Positions 8,894 through 16,621 are shown, counted from the stretch's first letter. The stretch: 27,637 nucleotides of DNA from Paucihalobacter sp036825875 (GCF_036825875.1 NZ_DAISXK010000037.1:1-27637), one strand, 5' to 3'. Notes: generated by a model from the letters alone, not told the origin. Made by a program: numbers and translations.

Positions 8894-8923
8894 TTTATTT
8901 TAAATTAAAAACTTCTATCTTTG
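8894..8923 (+). promoter_or_regulatory. Promoter of atpDC
   Basis: TATCTTTG (8916-8923) is an exact match to the flavobacterial -7 box TAnnTTTG. A weak -33 element, TTTA (8894-8897), precedes it by 18 bases. The box is 60 bases upstream of the atpD ATG, which leaves a leader of roughly 50 bases containing a small palindrome (8932-8947). Confidence 0.7.
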
Positions 8924-8931
8924 CAGCGCGA

Positions 8932-8947
8932 AAAACACCCGTGTTTT
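8932..8947 (+). other. Small palindrome in the atpD leader
   Basis: AAAACAC and GTGTTTT (revcomp of each other) are separated by CC, so the RNA can form a 6-bp stem with a CCCG tetraloop. It lies in the predicted untranslated leader of atpD, between the -7 box and the start codon. It could act in mRNA stability or as a protein-binding dyad. No function can be assigned from sequence. Confidence 0.45.
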
Positions 8948-8983
8948 CCATAATTAAATCGCATTAAATTAAACATATAAGTA

Positions 8984-10492
8984 ATGTCTAAAGTTACAGG
9001 TAAAGTTGCCCAAATAGTTGGTCCGGTTATAGATGTAGAATTTGCATCTGGCTCAGAATTGCCAAAAATTTACGATTCACTAGAAATAACTCAAGCCGAT
9101 GGTTCGCTATTGGTGCTTGAAGTTCAGTCTCATATTGGTGAAGATACCGTGAGAACTATAGCAATGGACTCGTCTGATGGATTAAGTAGAGGCGTTGAGG
9201 TAGTTGCTACAGGTGCACCTATCCAAATGCCAATTGGTGAAGATGTTTACGGACGTCTTTTTAACGTTATTGGTGATGCCATTGACGGACTTGGTAACCT
9301 ACCAAAAGCTGGTGACAAAGGCTTGCCAATTCACAGAGAAGCGCCAAAATTTGAAGATTTATCAACTTCTACCGAAGTTTTATTTACAGGTATTAAAGTA
9401 ATCGACCTTATTGAGCCTTACGCAAAAGGTGGTAAAATTGGTCTTTTTGGTGGTGCTGGTGTAGGTAAAACTGTATTAATTCAGGAGTTGATTAACAATA
9501 TCGCAAAAGGACACGGTGGTCTTTCTGTATTTGCTGGTGTAGGAGAACGTACGCGTGAAGGAAACGATTTACTCCGTGAAATGTTAGAATCTGGTATTAT
9601 TAAATACGGTGATGATTTTATGCATTCTATGGAAGAAGGCGGTTGGGATTTGACCAAGGTTGACAAAAACTTAATGAAGCAATCGAAAGCTACCTTTGTT
9701 TTTGGACAGATGAACGAACCACCAGGAGCACGTGCGCGTGTTGCTTTATCAGGTTTAACCATTGCAGAGTATTTCCGTGATGGCGCTGGTGAAGGACAAG
9801 GAAAAGACGTGTTGTTTTTCGTTGATAATATTTTCCGTTTTACCCAAGCGGGTTCAGAGGTGTCTGCACTTTTAGGTCGTATGCCGTCTGCGGTAGGTTA
9901 CCAACCAACATTGGCAACTGAAATGGGTGCCATGCAGGAGCGTATTACGTCAACCAAAAGAGGCTCTATTACATCGGTTCAAGCGGTGTATGTGCCTGCG
10001 GATGATTTAACCGATCCAGCGCCTGCAACAACCTTTGCTCACTTAGATGCCACTACGGTTTTATCACGTAAAATTGCCGAGCTTGGTATTTATCCAGCGG
10101 TAGATCCTTTAGATTCAACCTCAAGAATTTTAACAGCCGATATTTTAGGTGCTGATCATTATAACTGCGCACAACGCGTAAAAGAGTTGTTACAACGCTA
10201 CAAAGAATTGCAAGATATTATCGCCATTTTAGGTTTGGAAGAATTATCTGAAGAAGATAAATTGGCAGTATCGCGTGCCAGACGTGTACAACGTTTCTTA
10301 TCTCAACCTTTCCATGTAGCCGAACAGTTTACAGGAATTCCAGGAGTTTTGGTAGATATTAAAGAAACCATCAAAGGATTTAATATGATTATGGAAGGTG
10401 AATTAGACCACTTACCAGAAGCAGCTTTTAACCTTAAAGGTAGTATTGAAGAAGCTATTGAAGCTGGAGAAAAAATGTTAGCAGAAGCTTAA
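8984..10492 (+). CDS. atpD: F1Fo ATP synthase subunit beta
   Basis: This is the catalytic beta subunit of the F1 ATP synthase, peripheral at the inner membrane. It has 502 residues. The N-terminal barrel domain covers about 1-80. The P-loop GGAGVGKT is at 156-163, the catalytic Glu188 is in GVGERTREGND, and Walker B is VLFFVDN (276-282). ALLGRMPSAVGYQPTLATEMG and the C-terminal EELSEED (419-425, the DELSEED lever) follow. Compared with the E. coli subunit as I remember it, there are about 25 extra residues after NDLLREM (roughly 201-230) and a few more near GAGEGQG, which I recall as usual in Bacteroidota. The gene pairs with atpC and lies away from the other atp genes, the arrangement typical of this phylum. 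The start ATG is in an AT-rich context without a Shine-Dalgarno sequence. Confidence 0.98.
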   Translation: MSKVTGKVAQIVGPVIDVEFASGSELPKIYDSLEITQADGSLLVLEVQSHIGEDTVRTIAMDSSDGLSRGVEVVATGAPIQMPIGEDVYGRLFNVIGDAIDGLGNLPKAGDKGLPIHREAPKFEDLSTSTEVLFTGIKVIDLIEPYAKGGKIGLFGGAGVGKTVLIQELINNIAKGHGGLSVFAGVGERTREGNDLLREMLESGIIKYGDDFMHSMEEGGWDLTKVDKNLMKQSKATFVFGQMNEPPGARARVALSGLTIAEYFRDGAGEGQGKDVLFFVDNIFRFTQAGSEVSALLGRMPSAVGYQPTLATEMGAMQERITSTKRGSITSVQAVYVPADDLTDPAPATTFAHLDATTVLSRKIAELGIYPAVDPLDSTSRILTADILGADHYNCAQRVKELLQRYKELQDIIAILGLEELSEEDKLAVSRARRVQRFLSQPFHVAEQFTGIPGVLVDIKETIKGFNMIMEGELDHLPEAAFNLKGSIEEAIEAGEKMLAEA

Positions 10493-10502
10493 TCAAGTTC
10501 AG

Positions 10503-10561
10503 AGTTATGAGTTCGGAGTTCAAAGTTGAAACTCACAACTCACAACTCACAACTCATAACT
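10503..10561. repeat. Intergenic palindrome built from heptad repeats, between atpD and atpC
   Basis: The outer 11 bases are perfect inverted repeats: AGTTATGAGTT (10503-10513) and AACTCATAACT (10551-10561). Inside, both arms have a 7-base period. The left arm reads GAGTTAT, GAGTTCG, GAGTTCA, AAGTTGA. The right arm reads AACTCAC three times, then AACTCAT. The arms pair imperfectly over about 26 bases, giving a long hairpin in the spacer of a two-gene operon. From memory, similar AACTCAT-type palindromes recur in flavobacterial intergenic regions, so it may be a dispersed repeat that has inserted between atpD and atpC. Confidence 0.8.
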
Positions 10562-10568
10562 AGAAAAG

Positions 10569-10844
10569 ATGTATTTAGAAATCGTATCGCCAGAGGCCAC
10601 CTTATTTAGCGGAGAAGTTACAAGCGTTTCTGTTCCTGGAATAAACGGAGAATTTGAAATGCTCAACAACCACGCCCCTATTGTGTCTATACTTAAAAAT
10701 GGACATGTAAAAATTGTTGGTGATTTGGAACTAAGCAACGCATCGGCCTCTAAATTCATAAAAAAAGAAAAGGGCTATTGGTTACCAATTAACTCCGGAA
10801 CGATTGAAATGAACTCAAATAAGGTAATTGTTTTGGCGGATTAA
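10569..10844 (+). CDS. atpC: F1Fo ATP synthase subunit epsilon, short form
   Basis: The protein has 91 residues and is the central-stalk epsilon subunit, coupling F1 to Fo. It corresponds only to the N-terminal beta-sandwich domain: LEIVSPEATLFSGEV (3-17), VPGINGEFEMLNNHAPIVSILKNG (22-45, with the conserved GEFxxLxxHAP core) and the end strand NKVIVLAD. The C-terminal two-helix domain of E. coli-type epsilon (about 135 residues), which can inhibit ATP hydrolysis, is missing. The gene ends at a normal stop with a terminator behind it, so this is not a frameshift. Short epsilon is, to my knowledge, usual in Bacteroidota. It is separated from atpD by 76 bases carrying the heptad palindrome. Confidence 0.95.
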   Translation: MYLEIVSPEATLFSGEVTSVSVPGINGEFEMLNNHAPIVSILKNGHVKIVGDLELSNASASKFIKKEKGYWLPINSGTIEMNSNKVIVLAD

Positions 10845-10870
10845 AATCGAATTCCATTATAAATTTATAC

Positions 10871-10900
10871 AAATGCGAGGTAATTTTACTTCGCATTTTT
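10871..10900 (+). terminator. Rho-independent terminator after atpC
   Basis: AAATGCGAGGTAA (10871-10883) pairs with TTACTTCGCATTT (10886-10898), with one G-U pair and a very tight loop that probably opens to about 4-6 bases. The right arm ends in a T run (ATTTTTTATTTT). It starts 26 bases after the atpC stop and lies between convergent genes. Confidence 0.8.
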
Positions 10901-10948
10901 TATTTTAAAAAATAATCCGACTGTATGCTATGTAATTATTAAATTTTG

Positions 10949-10974
10949 ACGTTACAAAATTTGTTTTTCAACGT
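10949..10974 (-). terminator. Weak hairpin at the end of the lectin-repeat gene
   Basis: ACGTT (10949-10953) and AACGT (10970-10974) are inverted repeats, extended by an A4/T4 pairing after two mismatches. The hairpin overlaps the TGA stop of the minus-strand gene. There is no strong U tract on that strand, so a terminator role is doubtful. Confidence 0.25.
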
Positions 10975-13580
10975 TTTAAAGTAAAATGCGCAGTATAGGT
11001 CCTGGGAGAACCGTCCTCACTCAAATAATCAACTTTAAACCAATAATCGTTGGTAGGCATTAACGCCCCATTAAAGGTTCCGTCCCAACCAGAAAGCGAT
11101 GGATTCACAACGGCAAGCATTTTACCATATCTGTCAAAAATGCTAATCCTAGCGTTTGATTGGTCTCTTAAACACGGGATATTCCAAAAATCGTTTATAG
11201 AATCGCCATTGGGTGTGAAAAATTTAGGATACTCTAAAATCTGAAAAGCTTCAACTGCGGTGTTACTGCAGCCCGAAGTTTCCCTGACGGAAATTAGATG
11301 CTCCTCACAACCAGATATATTACTGAATATATTATTTGGAACCCATCGACCGCCATCCAGTTGGTATTCATAGTCACCAGTTCCGCCATCAACCGTTACC
11401 ACCGCAGTTTGATTGTAACTAAATGGTTCTGAAACCACCTCAACCACTACTGAAAGCTCCAATACAGGAAGCACTTCAATTGTTAAAAATGTTTCTGCTG
11501 CACACTGATTAGGATTTGGTGTAAAGGTATAGGTTGTTGTTTCAGTATTGTTCAATACTGGAAACCAAGAGCCACTAATCCCATTATTTGAAATTATTGG
11601 TAAATTGTCTAATGCATCACCTTCACAAATAAAATCAACCGTGTCAAAACTCGGAATTATAGGATCCGATACTGTAATTTCTAAAGTAGATGTTGTAGTA
11701 CAACCTTGATTTAAATCGGGCGTAAATGTATAAATAGTGGTCACTGTATTATCTAAATTAGGTGACCAAGTACCAGAAATTCCATTATTCGAAACCGTTG
11801 GAAGTGCTTCTAAAAATTCTCCCGGACAAATAGTACCGACAGGATCAAAAAGTGGCACAATACTCGGAATTATCTGAATGATTAAATCGATATCATTAGC
11901 ACACTGATTGCCATTAGGTGTAAAAGTATAGGTAGTTGTTGCTGTATTATTTATTTGAGGAGACCAGGTGCCTGTGATGCCATTATTAGAGGTTGTAGGC
12001 AAATCTGAAATGGTTTCACCTTCACAAAATGGAGCAACCATATCAAATTCAGGATTAATTAAGGGCGTAACGATAATCGTAAGGGTTGTTTCTATGGCAC
12101 ATTGTTCTGCGTCTGGTGAAAAAGTATACAGCGTAGTTTGCGTTGTATCTAAGGCTGGCGACCAAGTGCCAGAAATTCCATTATTTGAAACGGTCGGTAG
12201 CGCATCAATCGTGTCGCCTTCGCAAATTGTATCAATTGCGGTAAACTCTGGTGTGATTAATGGGTTTACAACAATTTCTAAAGTAACTTGTTGCTCACAT
12301 GCATCAACTTCATCTGGTGTAAAGGTATAAGTTGTGGTGGTTGTATTGTCTAAGGGTGGTGACCATGTACCAGCTATACCATTGTTAGAGATGCTGGGTA
12401 ATTCTGCAAGGGTATCTCCTTCGCATATAGCCTCAACAGCATCAAAAATCGGAATTTGTAATGGGTTGACCACAATGTCTAGAGTTGTTGAATTTGCACA
12501 AGGGTTGTCAGGTGTAAACGTATAGGTCGTAGTTTGGGTATTATTTAAAGCAGGAGACCAAGTGCCAATAATACCATTAACAGAAGTGGTAGGCAATTCT
12601 GAAAGCGCATCTCCGTCACAAATGGGCGCTACCGGATTGAAAATAGGGTCTTCAACAGGAAATACAGATAGCGTAAATTCTTCAACGGTTGTATCGCCAC
12701 AAACATCACTTATGGTTACTGTGTACGTGGTGGTGGTGGTTGGAGAAAATTCAGGATTTGCAATGTTGGGATTACTAATTCCGTTGGTTGGAGTCCATGA
12801 GTAAGAATCCCCACTCGGAATAGTGGCATCAATAACCTTTGAAGATCCAAAACAAATAAAATCGTCTTGGAGTTGCAGATTATCTACAAAAGAAATACTG
12901 TTAAAACATACCTCGTGAATATTAGTTAATCCACCGGTTGAACCAACAAAACCAAAAAACACAGTGTCATCACCAGAAAAAATTGTTGATTTTACGTCTT
13001 GATTCAAAGTCAAACGCAACACACAGTCAAAATAAACCCTTAAAGTATTGGTAGTGGCTAGCCACTCTATCTTTATTTCATGTGCATTACCGTCTTCTAT
13101 GTTCAAACTGGTAGCGCTTGCTTGTATTGGACCTGCGAGATTACTTGCGCCAATGTTATGATTCGGTTCGCCGTTTCTCATTATGGCAATATGATCCCAG
13201 GTAGGATCACCTAAATCGGTATTCTGATAAGTATCAAATTCTATAACTAAAGATGGTGATATACCTGCATACCCCAATCCACCACCAGAGTTACCAATTT
13301 CGGGGTTAGAGTTCCTTTTAAAAACCAATGCCATTCCGTCAGCGCCATTGGCATCTTGAGAACCAAAATTATTTTGATACAAAATGGTAAAATCCGAATC
13401 AAAATCAATAGGATTGTCATACCAAACGCCACCTGTCTGGTTTGGTAAATTTTGAGTAATGGTATAACAATTATTACCTTGATCTAAGGCATCACCAATA
13501 ACTGTCGCATTTAACTGTGCTGTAATCCTACTAGTTGTAAATAATGTTAATACAACTAGGCTGTATATTCTAAAGTGCAA
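10968..13580 (-). CDS. Secreted L-type lectin-domain protein with six tandem repeats and a T9SS type B sorting domain
   Basis: The protein has 870 residues. A signal peptide (1-21, ending ITAQ) leads into a bacterial L-type (legume-lectin-like) domain at about 23-235, with DFTILYQNNFG, ADGMALVFKRN, LVIEFDTYQN, WDHIAI, HEIKIEW and RVYFDCVLRLTL. A PKD-like unit (about 238-308, YSWTPTNGISNP) follows. Then come six tandem repeats of 65-67 residues (312-706), each with an ICEGD-type Cys, SNNGIxGTWSP, TTTYTFTP and a second Cys. A SprB-like stretch follows (YEYQLDGG), then the gliding-motility-associated C-terminal domain from FFTPNGDSINDFWNIP (787-802) to HFTLKR. FTPNGD is the hallmark of type B T9SS cargo, so it should be exported and attached to the surface or released. 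It probably binds glycans; adhesin and sugar-capture roles are both possible. It is convergent with atpC. Confidence 0.9.
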   Translation of the reverse strand: MHFRIYSLVVLTLFTTSRITAQLNATVIGDALDQGNNCYTITQNLPNQTGGVWYDNPIDFDSDFTILYQNNFGSQDANGADGMALVFKRNSNPEIGNSGGGLGYAGISPSLVIEFDTYQNTDLGDPTWDHIAIMRNGEPNHNIGASNLAGPIQASATSLNIEDGNAHEIKIEWLATTNTLRVYFDCVLRLTLNQDVKSTIFSGDDTVFFGFVGSTGGLTNIHEVCFNSISFVDNLQLQDDFICFGSSKVIDATIPSGDSYSWTPTNGISNPNIANPEFSPTTTTTYTVTISDVCGDTTVEEFTLSVFPVEDPIFNPVAPICDGDALSELPTTSVNGIIGTWSPALNNTQTTTYTFTPDNPCANSTTLDIVVNPLQIPIFDAVEAICEGDTLAELPSISNNGIAGTWSPPLDNTTTTTYTFTPDEVDACEQQVTLEIVVNPLITPEFTAIDTICEGDTIDALPTVSNNGISGTWSPALDTTQTTLYTFSPDAEQCAIETTLTIIVTPLINPEFDMVAPFCEGETISDLPTTSNNGITGTWSPQINNTATTTYTFTPNGNQCANDIDLIIQIIPSIVPLFDPVGTICPGEFLEALPTVSNNGISGTWSPNLDNTVTTIYTFTPDLNQGCTTTSTLEITVSDPIIPSFDTVDFICEGDALDNLPIISNNGISGSWFPVLNNTETTTYTFTPNPNQCAAETFLTIEVLPVLELSVVVEVVSEPFSYNQTAVVTVDGGTGDYEYQLDGGRWVPNNIFSNISGCEEHLISVRETSGCSNTAVEAFQILEYPKFFTPNGDSINDFWNIPCLRDQSNARISIFDRYGKMLAVVNPSLSGWDGTFNGALMPTNDYWFKVDYLSEDGSPRTYTAHFTLKR
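11463..12647 (-). repeat. Six in-frame tandem repeats within the lectin-repeat gene
   Basis: Units begin near residues 312, 377, 444, 510, 576 and 643, and are 65-67 residues each. The shared pattern is P-x-F-[DTN], [IF]-C-x-G-[DE], LP-[TS], NGI-x-G-[TS]-W-x-P, T-T-x-YTF-[TS]-P, a second Cys, and an xLxIxV strand. Both Cys positions are kept in all six, so a disulfide per unit is possible. This explains the Thr/Asn-rich low-complexity look of the region. The units probably form an Ig-like stalk holding the lectin away from the cell. Confidence 0.88.
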
Positions 13581-13601
13581 TTTTTTTTTCCTTTTATTAC
13601 C

Positions 13602-13632
13602 TCAATATACCAAATGCGGTCTTGATTTGCAA
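13602..13632 (-). promoter_or_regulatory. Possible promoter of the lectin-repeat gene
   Basis: On the minus strand, TTG (complement of 13630-13632) is followed after 20 bases by TATATTGA (complement of 13602-13609), a near match to TAnnTTTG. It would give a leader of about 15 bases before the ATG at 13580. It overlaps the end of the possible small ORF, so the two interpretations partly compete. Confidence 0.35.
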
Positions 13633-13772
13633 TTAAGATTGTTATTTAATTTATAATAATGGTAATCAAATAAATCCGTCAGGAACAATGCATCCTTAAT
13701 ATATTCTAAAATATCCGAAGGCTCACAATCTAAGGCTATGTATATGGCTTCAAGGGTTGAAAAGTGAACCAC
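13602..13772 (-). CDS. Possible small protein gene, GTG start, unknown function
   Basis: On the minus strand an open frame starts at GTG (13770-13772) and stops at TGA (13602-13604), giving 56 residues. It begins MVHFSTLEAIYIALDCEP, continues with SDILEYIKDALFLTDLFDYH, and ends CKSRPHLVY. The stop lies 21 bases before the lectin-protein ATG, so the two could be one operon. The frame stays open further upstream, to about 13924, with protein-like content but no ATG, GTG or TTG. That leaves three options: a real small gene, a decayed longer gene, or chance. The Asp/Leu/Tyr-rich content looks coding-like. No family is recognised. The upstream open part overlaps the promoter of the divergent TonB receptor, which argues against a longer gene. 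Confidence 0.4.
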   Translation of the reverse strand: MVHFSTLEAIYIALDCEPSDILEYIKDALFLTDLFDYHYYKLNNNLNCKSRPHLVY

Positions 13773-13814
13773 TACAATCGACTCACATGAATGGGTTAAA
13801 TCATAGAAAACACT

Positions 13815-13843
13815 TTTGACAGTTGAAAATAATTCTAACTTTG
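13815..13843 (+). promoter_or_regulatory. Promoter of the second TonB receptor gene
   Basis: TTTG (13815-13818), 17 bases, then TAACTTTG (13836-13843) fits the flavobacterial TTTG/TAnnTTTG promoter well. The -7 box ends 17 bases before the ATG, so the leader is very short. The -33 box is part of CACTTTTGACAGT, which recurs upstream of the first TonB receptor. Confidence 0.75.
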
Positions 13844-13860
13844 CTTCAAATTGAGATACT

Positions 13861-15687
13861 ATGAGACCTGTAATCCTATTAGGGTTAGTACTAATTAGTA
13901 ATTTTTTGTTTTTTAATGGTTTTGCTCAAAATCTACCAACACAAAGTTTAGATTCTGTCACCATTACCTCAACCCGTATCGATATACCATTCAAAGAAAA
14001 TTCCAGAACCATCACGGTTATCACTGCTGCCGACATCAAAAACAGCGCCGCTGTCAACGTAGCGGATTTATTACAACAATTTGCAGGTGTTGATATTCGT
14101 CGCAGAGGCACTGGTGGTAGCCAAGCCGATTTACACATTAGAGGTGGTGGGTTTGATCAAACCTTGCTGTTGATTGATGGTATTAAAATGGACGATTCGC
14201 AAACTGGTCATCACACCATGAATGCTGCTTTACCATTAGAAGTTATTGAACGCATTGAAATCATTAAAGGGCCTGCCGCTCGTATTTTTGGTCAAAATGC
14301 CTTTACAGGCGCTATCAATATTGTTACCAAAAACCAATTGTCTAATACTGTTTCAACTAATATTGAAACCGGTTCTTTCGGGCAGTTTAATGGCTCGGTT
14401 ACGGTGGGAAGTGAGCTTAACAACTCATCGCATTTAGTGCATGCTGGCAAAGTTACTTCGGATGGGTATCGAATTAATTCAGATTATGACAACTCCAATT
14501 ATTTTCTAAAAAGTGTGTTCAACAAAAACAATCAGCCCATTGAAATGATTGCCACCTTTTTCGATCGGAAATTTGGAGCTCAGAACTTCTACACAACGAA
14601 TCCCACTTTTTTTGAATACGAAGAAACCCAAAACAGCCTAGTTGCCTTCACCACTAAATTCCAATCAGAAAAACTCAAAATTCAACCCAGAGTTTATTGG
14701 AAACGCAATCAGGATATGTTTTTGTTAAGGCGTGACGAGCCCACCTTTTTTAGAAATTTCCACATTACTCATAAAGTGGGTGCTGAAGCCAATGCTTCTT
14801 ATACTTCAAAAGCAGGTGTTACAGGTTTTGGGGTAGATTTATCGCATATTTCAATTAGCAGTAACAATTTGGGTGAACGCAACAGGTTTATGGCCAATAT
14901 TTTTGTTGAGCATTTATTCAAATTGGCCAATGATCAACTTGATATAACTCCAGGAGTAGCCCTAACCTATTTTTCGGATTTTAAATTTCATGCATTTCCT
15001 GGTATAGATATTGGGTTTCAAATTTCCGAAGATTTTAGAACCTACGGAAACGTTGGTTACACCTATCGTATTCCCACCTACACCGACTTGTTTTACAGCG
15101 ATCCCGCAACGCAGGGCAATCCGGATTTGGAACCCGAAGAGGCTTTTGCACAGGAAATCGGTATTAAATACATAACTCCAAAATTATCAGCATCGTTAGC
15201 CATTTTTAACCGCGATGCAACTAATCTCATTGATTATATCAGACCTGATACAGACGACGCTGTTTTTACGGCCACCAACATCACCGAGGTCAATACCAAA
15301 GGTTTCGAATTTGATGCGGCTTACAATTTTAAATTAAAAGGTTTTACTCAAAGCCTAAATTTTGGTTATGCCTATTTAGATGATAATATTCTGGATCAAA
15401 ATCAAGATTTATCAAGGTATTCACTCAACACACTCAAACATCAATATACGTCGAGATTTAGTTCTCAATTGTTTAAAAATGTGCGCCAAAATATTGTTTA
15501 CAAATACGCCGAACGCACCACGGGTCAAACTTACAATGTTTGGGACGCCTCTATATTCATGCAAATTAAAACTGTGGAGCTTAGCATAACTGCCAATAAT
15601 ATTTTTGATGCTGATTACATTGAAACTGGTTTTGTACCCATGCCGCCTAGCAATGTACTGTTTGGTTTGCGGTATAATTTTAATTAA
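13861..15687 (+). CDS. TonB-dependent outer-membrane receptor, BtuB-sized
   Basis: The 608-residue protein has a signal peptide (about 1-23, ending NGFAQ) and then directly a plug domain with no carboxypeptidase-like extension. Plug landmarks are SVTITSTRID (32-41), ITAADIKNS, VADLLQQFAGVDIRRRG, ADLHIRGGGFDQTLLLIDG, LPLEVIERIEIIKGPAARIFG and FTGAINIVTK. A barrel with NPDLEPEEAFAQEIGIKY and a C-terminal strand VLFGLRYNFN follows. Length and plug layout are like cobalamin receptor BtuB and relatives, but the substrate cannot be read from sequence. No BtuC/D/F genes or cobalamin riboswitch are nearby: the leader is too short. A JmjC/cupin-like gene follows 64 bases later from its own -7 box. Confidence 0.9.
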   Translation: MRPVILLGLVLISNFLFFNGFAQNLPTQSLDSVTITSTRIDIPFKENSRTITVITAADIKNSAAVNVADLLQQFAGVDIRRRGTGGSQADLHIRGGGFDQTLLLIDGIKMDDSQTGHHTMNAALPLEVIERIEIIKGPAARIFGQNAFTGAINIVTKNQLSNTVSTNIETGSFGQFNGSVTVGSELNNSSHLVHAGKVTSDGYRINSDYDNSNYFLKSVFNKNNQPIEMIATFFDRKFGAQNFYTTNPTFFEYEETQNSLVAFTTKFQSEKLKIQPRVYWKRNQDMFLLRRDEPTFFRNFHITHKVGAEANASYTSKAGVTGFGVDLSHISISSNNLGERNRFMANIFVEHLFKLANDQLDITPGVALTYFSDFKFHAFPGIDIGFQISEDFRTYGNVGYTYRIPTYTDLFYSDPATQGNPDLEPEEAFAQEIGIKYITPKLSASLAIFNRDATNLIDYIRPDTDDAVFTATNITEVNTKGFEFDAAYNFKLKGFTQSLNFGYAYLDDNILDQNQDLSRYSLNTLKHQYTSRFSSQLFKNVRQNIVYKYAERTTGQTYNVWDASIFMQIKTVELSITANNIFDADYIETGFVPMPPSNVLFGLRYNFN

Positions 15688-15727
15688 ATATTTAACACTT
15701 TAGTCAACCCAATTGGTAACGTTTTCT

Positions 15728-15735
15728 TAACTTTG
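15728..15735 (+). promoter_or_regulatory. Putative -7 box of the cupin-like gene
   Basis: TAACTTTG exactly matches TAnnTTTG and lies 16 bases before the ATG. No -33 element at the usual spacing is evident. The nearest TTG (15713-15715) is only 12 bases away. Confidence 0.5.
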
Positions 15736-15751
15736 AAGATTATCATTTTCT

Positions 15752-16621
15752 ATGTCAACACTTAATCTTCAAGACATTCCTCGTGTAAAAAACATTAGCA
15801 AGGAAGATTTTATAAAGCATTATTTTAAACCACAAAAACCTGTGGTTATAGAGCGATTTATTGAAGATTGGCCTGCGTTTGATAAATGGAATTTAGACTA
15901 CATGAAATCTGTGGCTGGTCATAAAACAATCCCGCTTTATGACAATAGACATGTGCACCATAAAGATGGTTTTAACCAACCGCATGCCGAGATGAATATG
16001 TCTGATTATATTGACCTATTAAAAAGTGAGCCCACAAAATACCGTATTTTTCTTTGGAATATTTTAAAAGAAGTTCCCGTCTTACAGCAGGATTTCCAAT
16101 ATCCTGATTTTGGATTAAAACTTATGAAGGGTTTACCAATGCTGTTTTTTGGCGGAAAAGATTCCTACACTTTTATGCATTACGATATTGATTTGGCCAA
16201 TATTTTTCATTTTCATTTTGAAGGAAAAAAGCAGTGTATTTTATTCGACCAACAACAAAATAAATATTTGTACAAAGTACCACATTCACTAATTACCCGC
16301 GAAGATATTGATTTTTCCAATCCTGATTTCCATAAGTGGCCAGCACTTAAAAATGCCAAAGGCTGGATTTGCGAGCTCAATCACGGTGAAGTGTTGTATA
16401 TGCCCGAAGGATACTGGCATTATATGCGTTACATAGCTCCTGGGTTCTCAATGAGCTTGAGAGCTATTGCACGTCATCCTAAAAATCTCTCTAAAGCAAT
16501 CTATAACCTATTTGTAATGCGAAATATTGATAATCTAATGCGCAAGCTTAAAGGACAACGCTGGATTGAATGGAAAAACGAACGGGCTTTAATCAATACC
16601 TCTAAAGGTATATCCAGATAA
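15752..16621 (+). CDS. Cupin-like/JmjC-fold protein, probable Fe(II)/2-oxoglutarate oxygenase
   Basis: This soluble protein has 289 residues and no signal peptide. The N-terminus (KPVVIERFIEDWPAFDKWNLDYM, about 29-51) is the typical lead-in of cupin_8/JmjC proteins related to FIH. The iron-binding facial triad is visible as His143-x-Asp145 in FMHYDIDLANIFHFHFEGKKQ and distal His223 in MPEGYWHYMRY. Lys159 or Lys160 may bind 2-oxoglutarate. The fold ends near FSMSLRAIARHP (232-243), and a basic tail follows. Family members hydroxylate protein or small-molecule side chains; the target here is unknown. It follows a TonB receptor gene with its own -7 box, so functional linkage is only suggested by position. 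Confidence 0.85.
   Translation: MSTLNLQDIPRVKNISKEDFIKHYFKPQKPVVIERFIEDWPAFDKWNLDYMKSVAGHKTIPLYDNRHVHHKDGFNQPHAEMNMSDYIDLLKSEPTKYRIFLWNILKEVPVLQQDFQYPDFGLKLMKGLPMLFFGGKDSYTFMHYDIDLANIFHFHFEGKKQCILFDQQQNKYLYKVPHSLITREDIDFSNPDFHKWPALKNAKGWICELNHGEVLYMPEGYWHYMRYIAPGFSMSLRAIARHPKNLSKAIYNLFVMRNIDNLMRKLKGQRWIEWKNERALINTSKGISR

Noticed and set aside
11968..12330. Open frames antisense to the lectin-repeat gene, with repeated motifs
   Set aside because: The repetition is a reflection of the sense-strand tandem repeats; three similar antisense frames appear in register with them.
13581..13860. Cobalamin riboswitch before the BtuB-sized receptor
   Set aside because: The predicted transcript leader is only about 10 bases, and no conserved B12-box-like sequence was seen.
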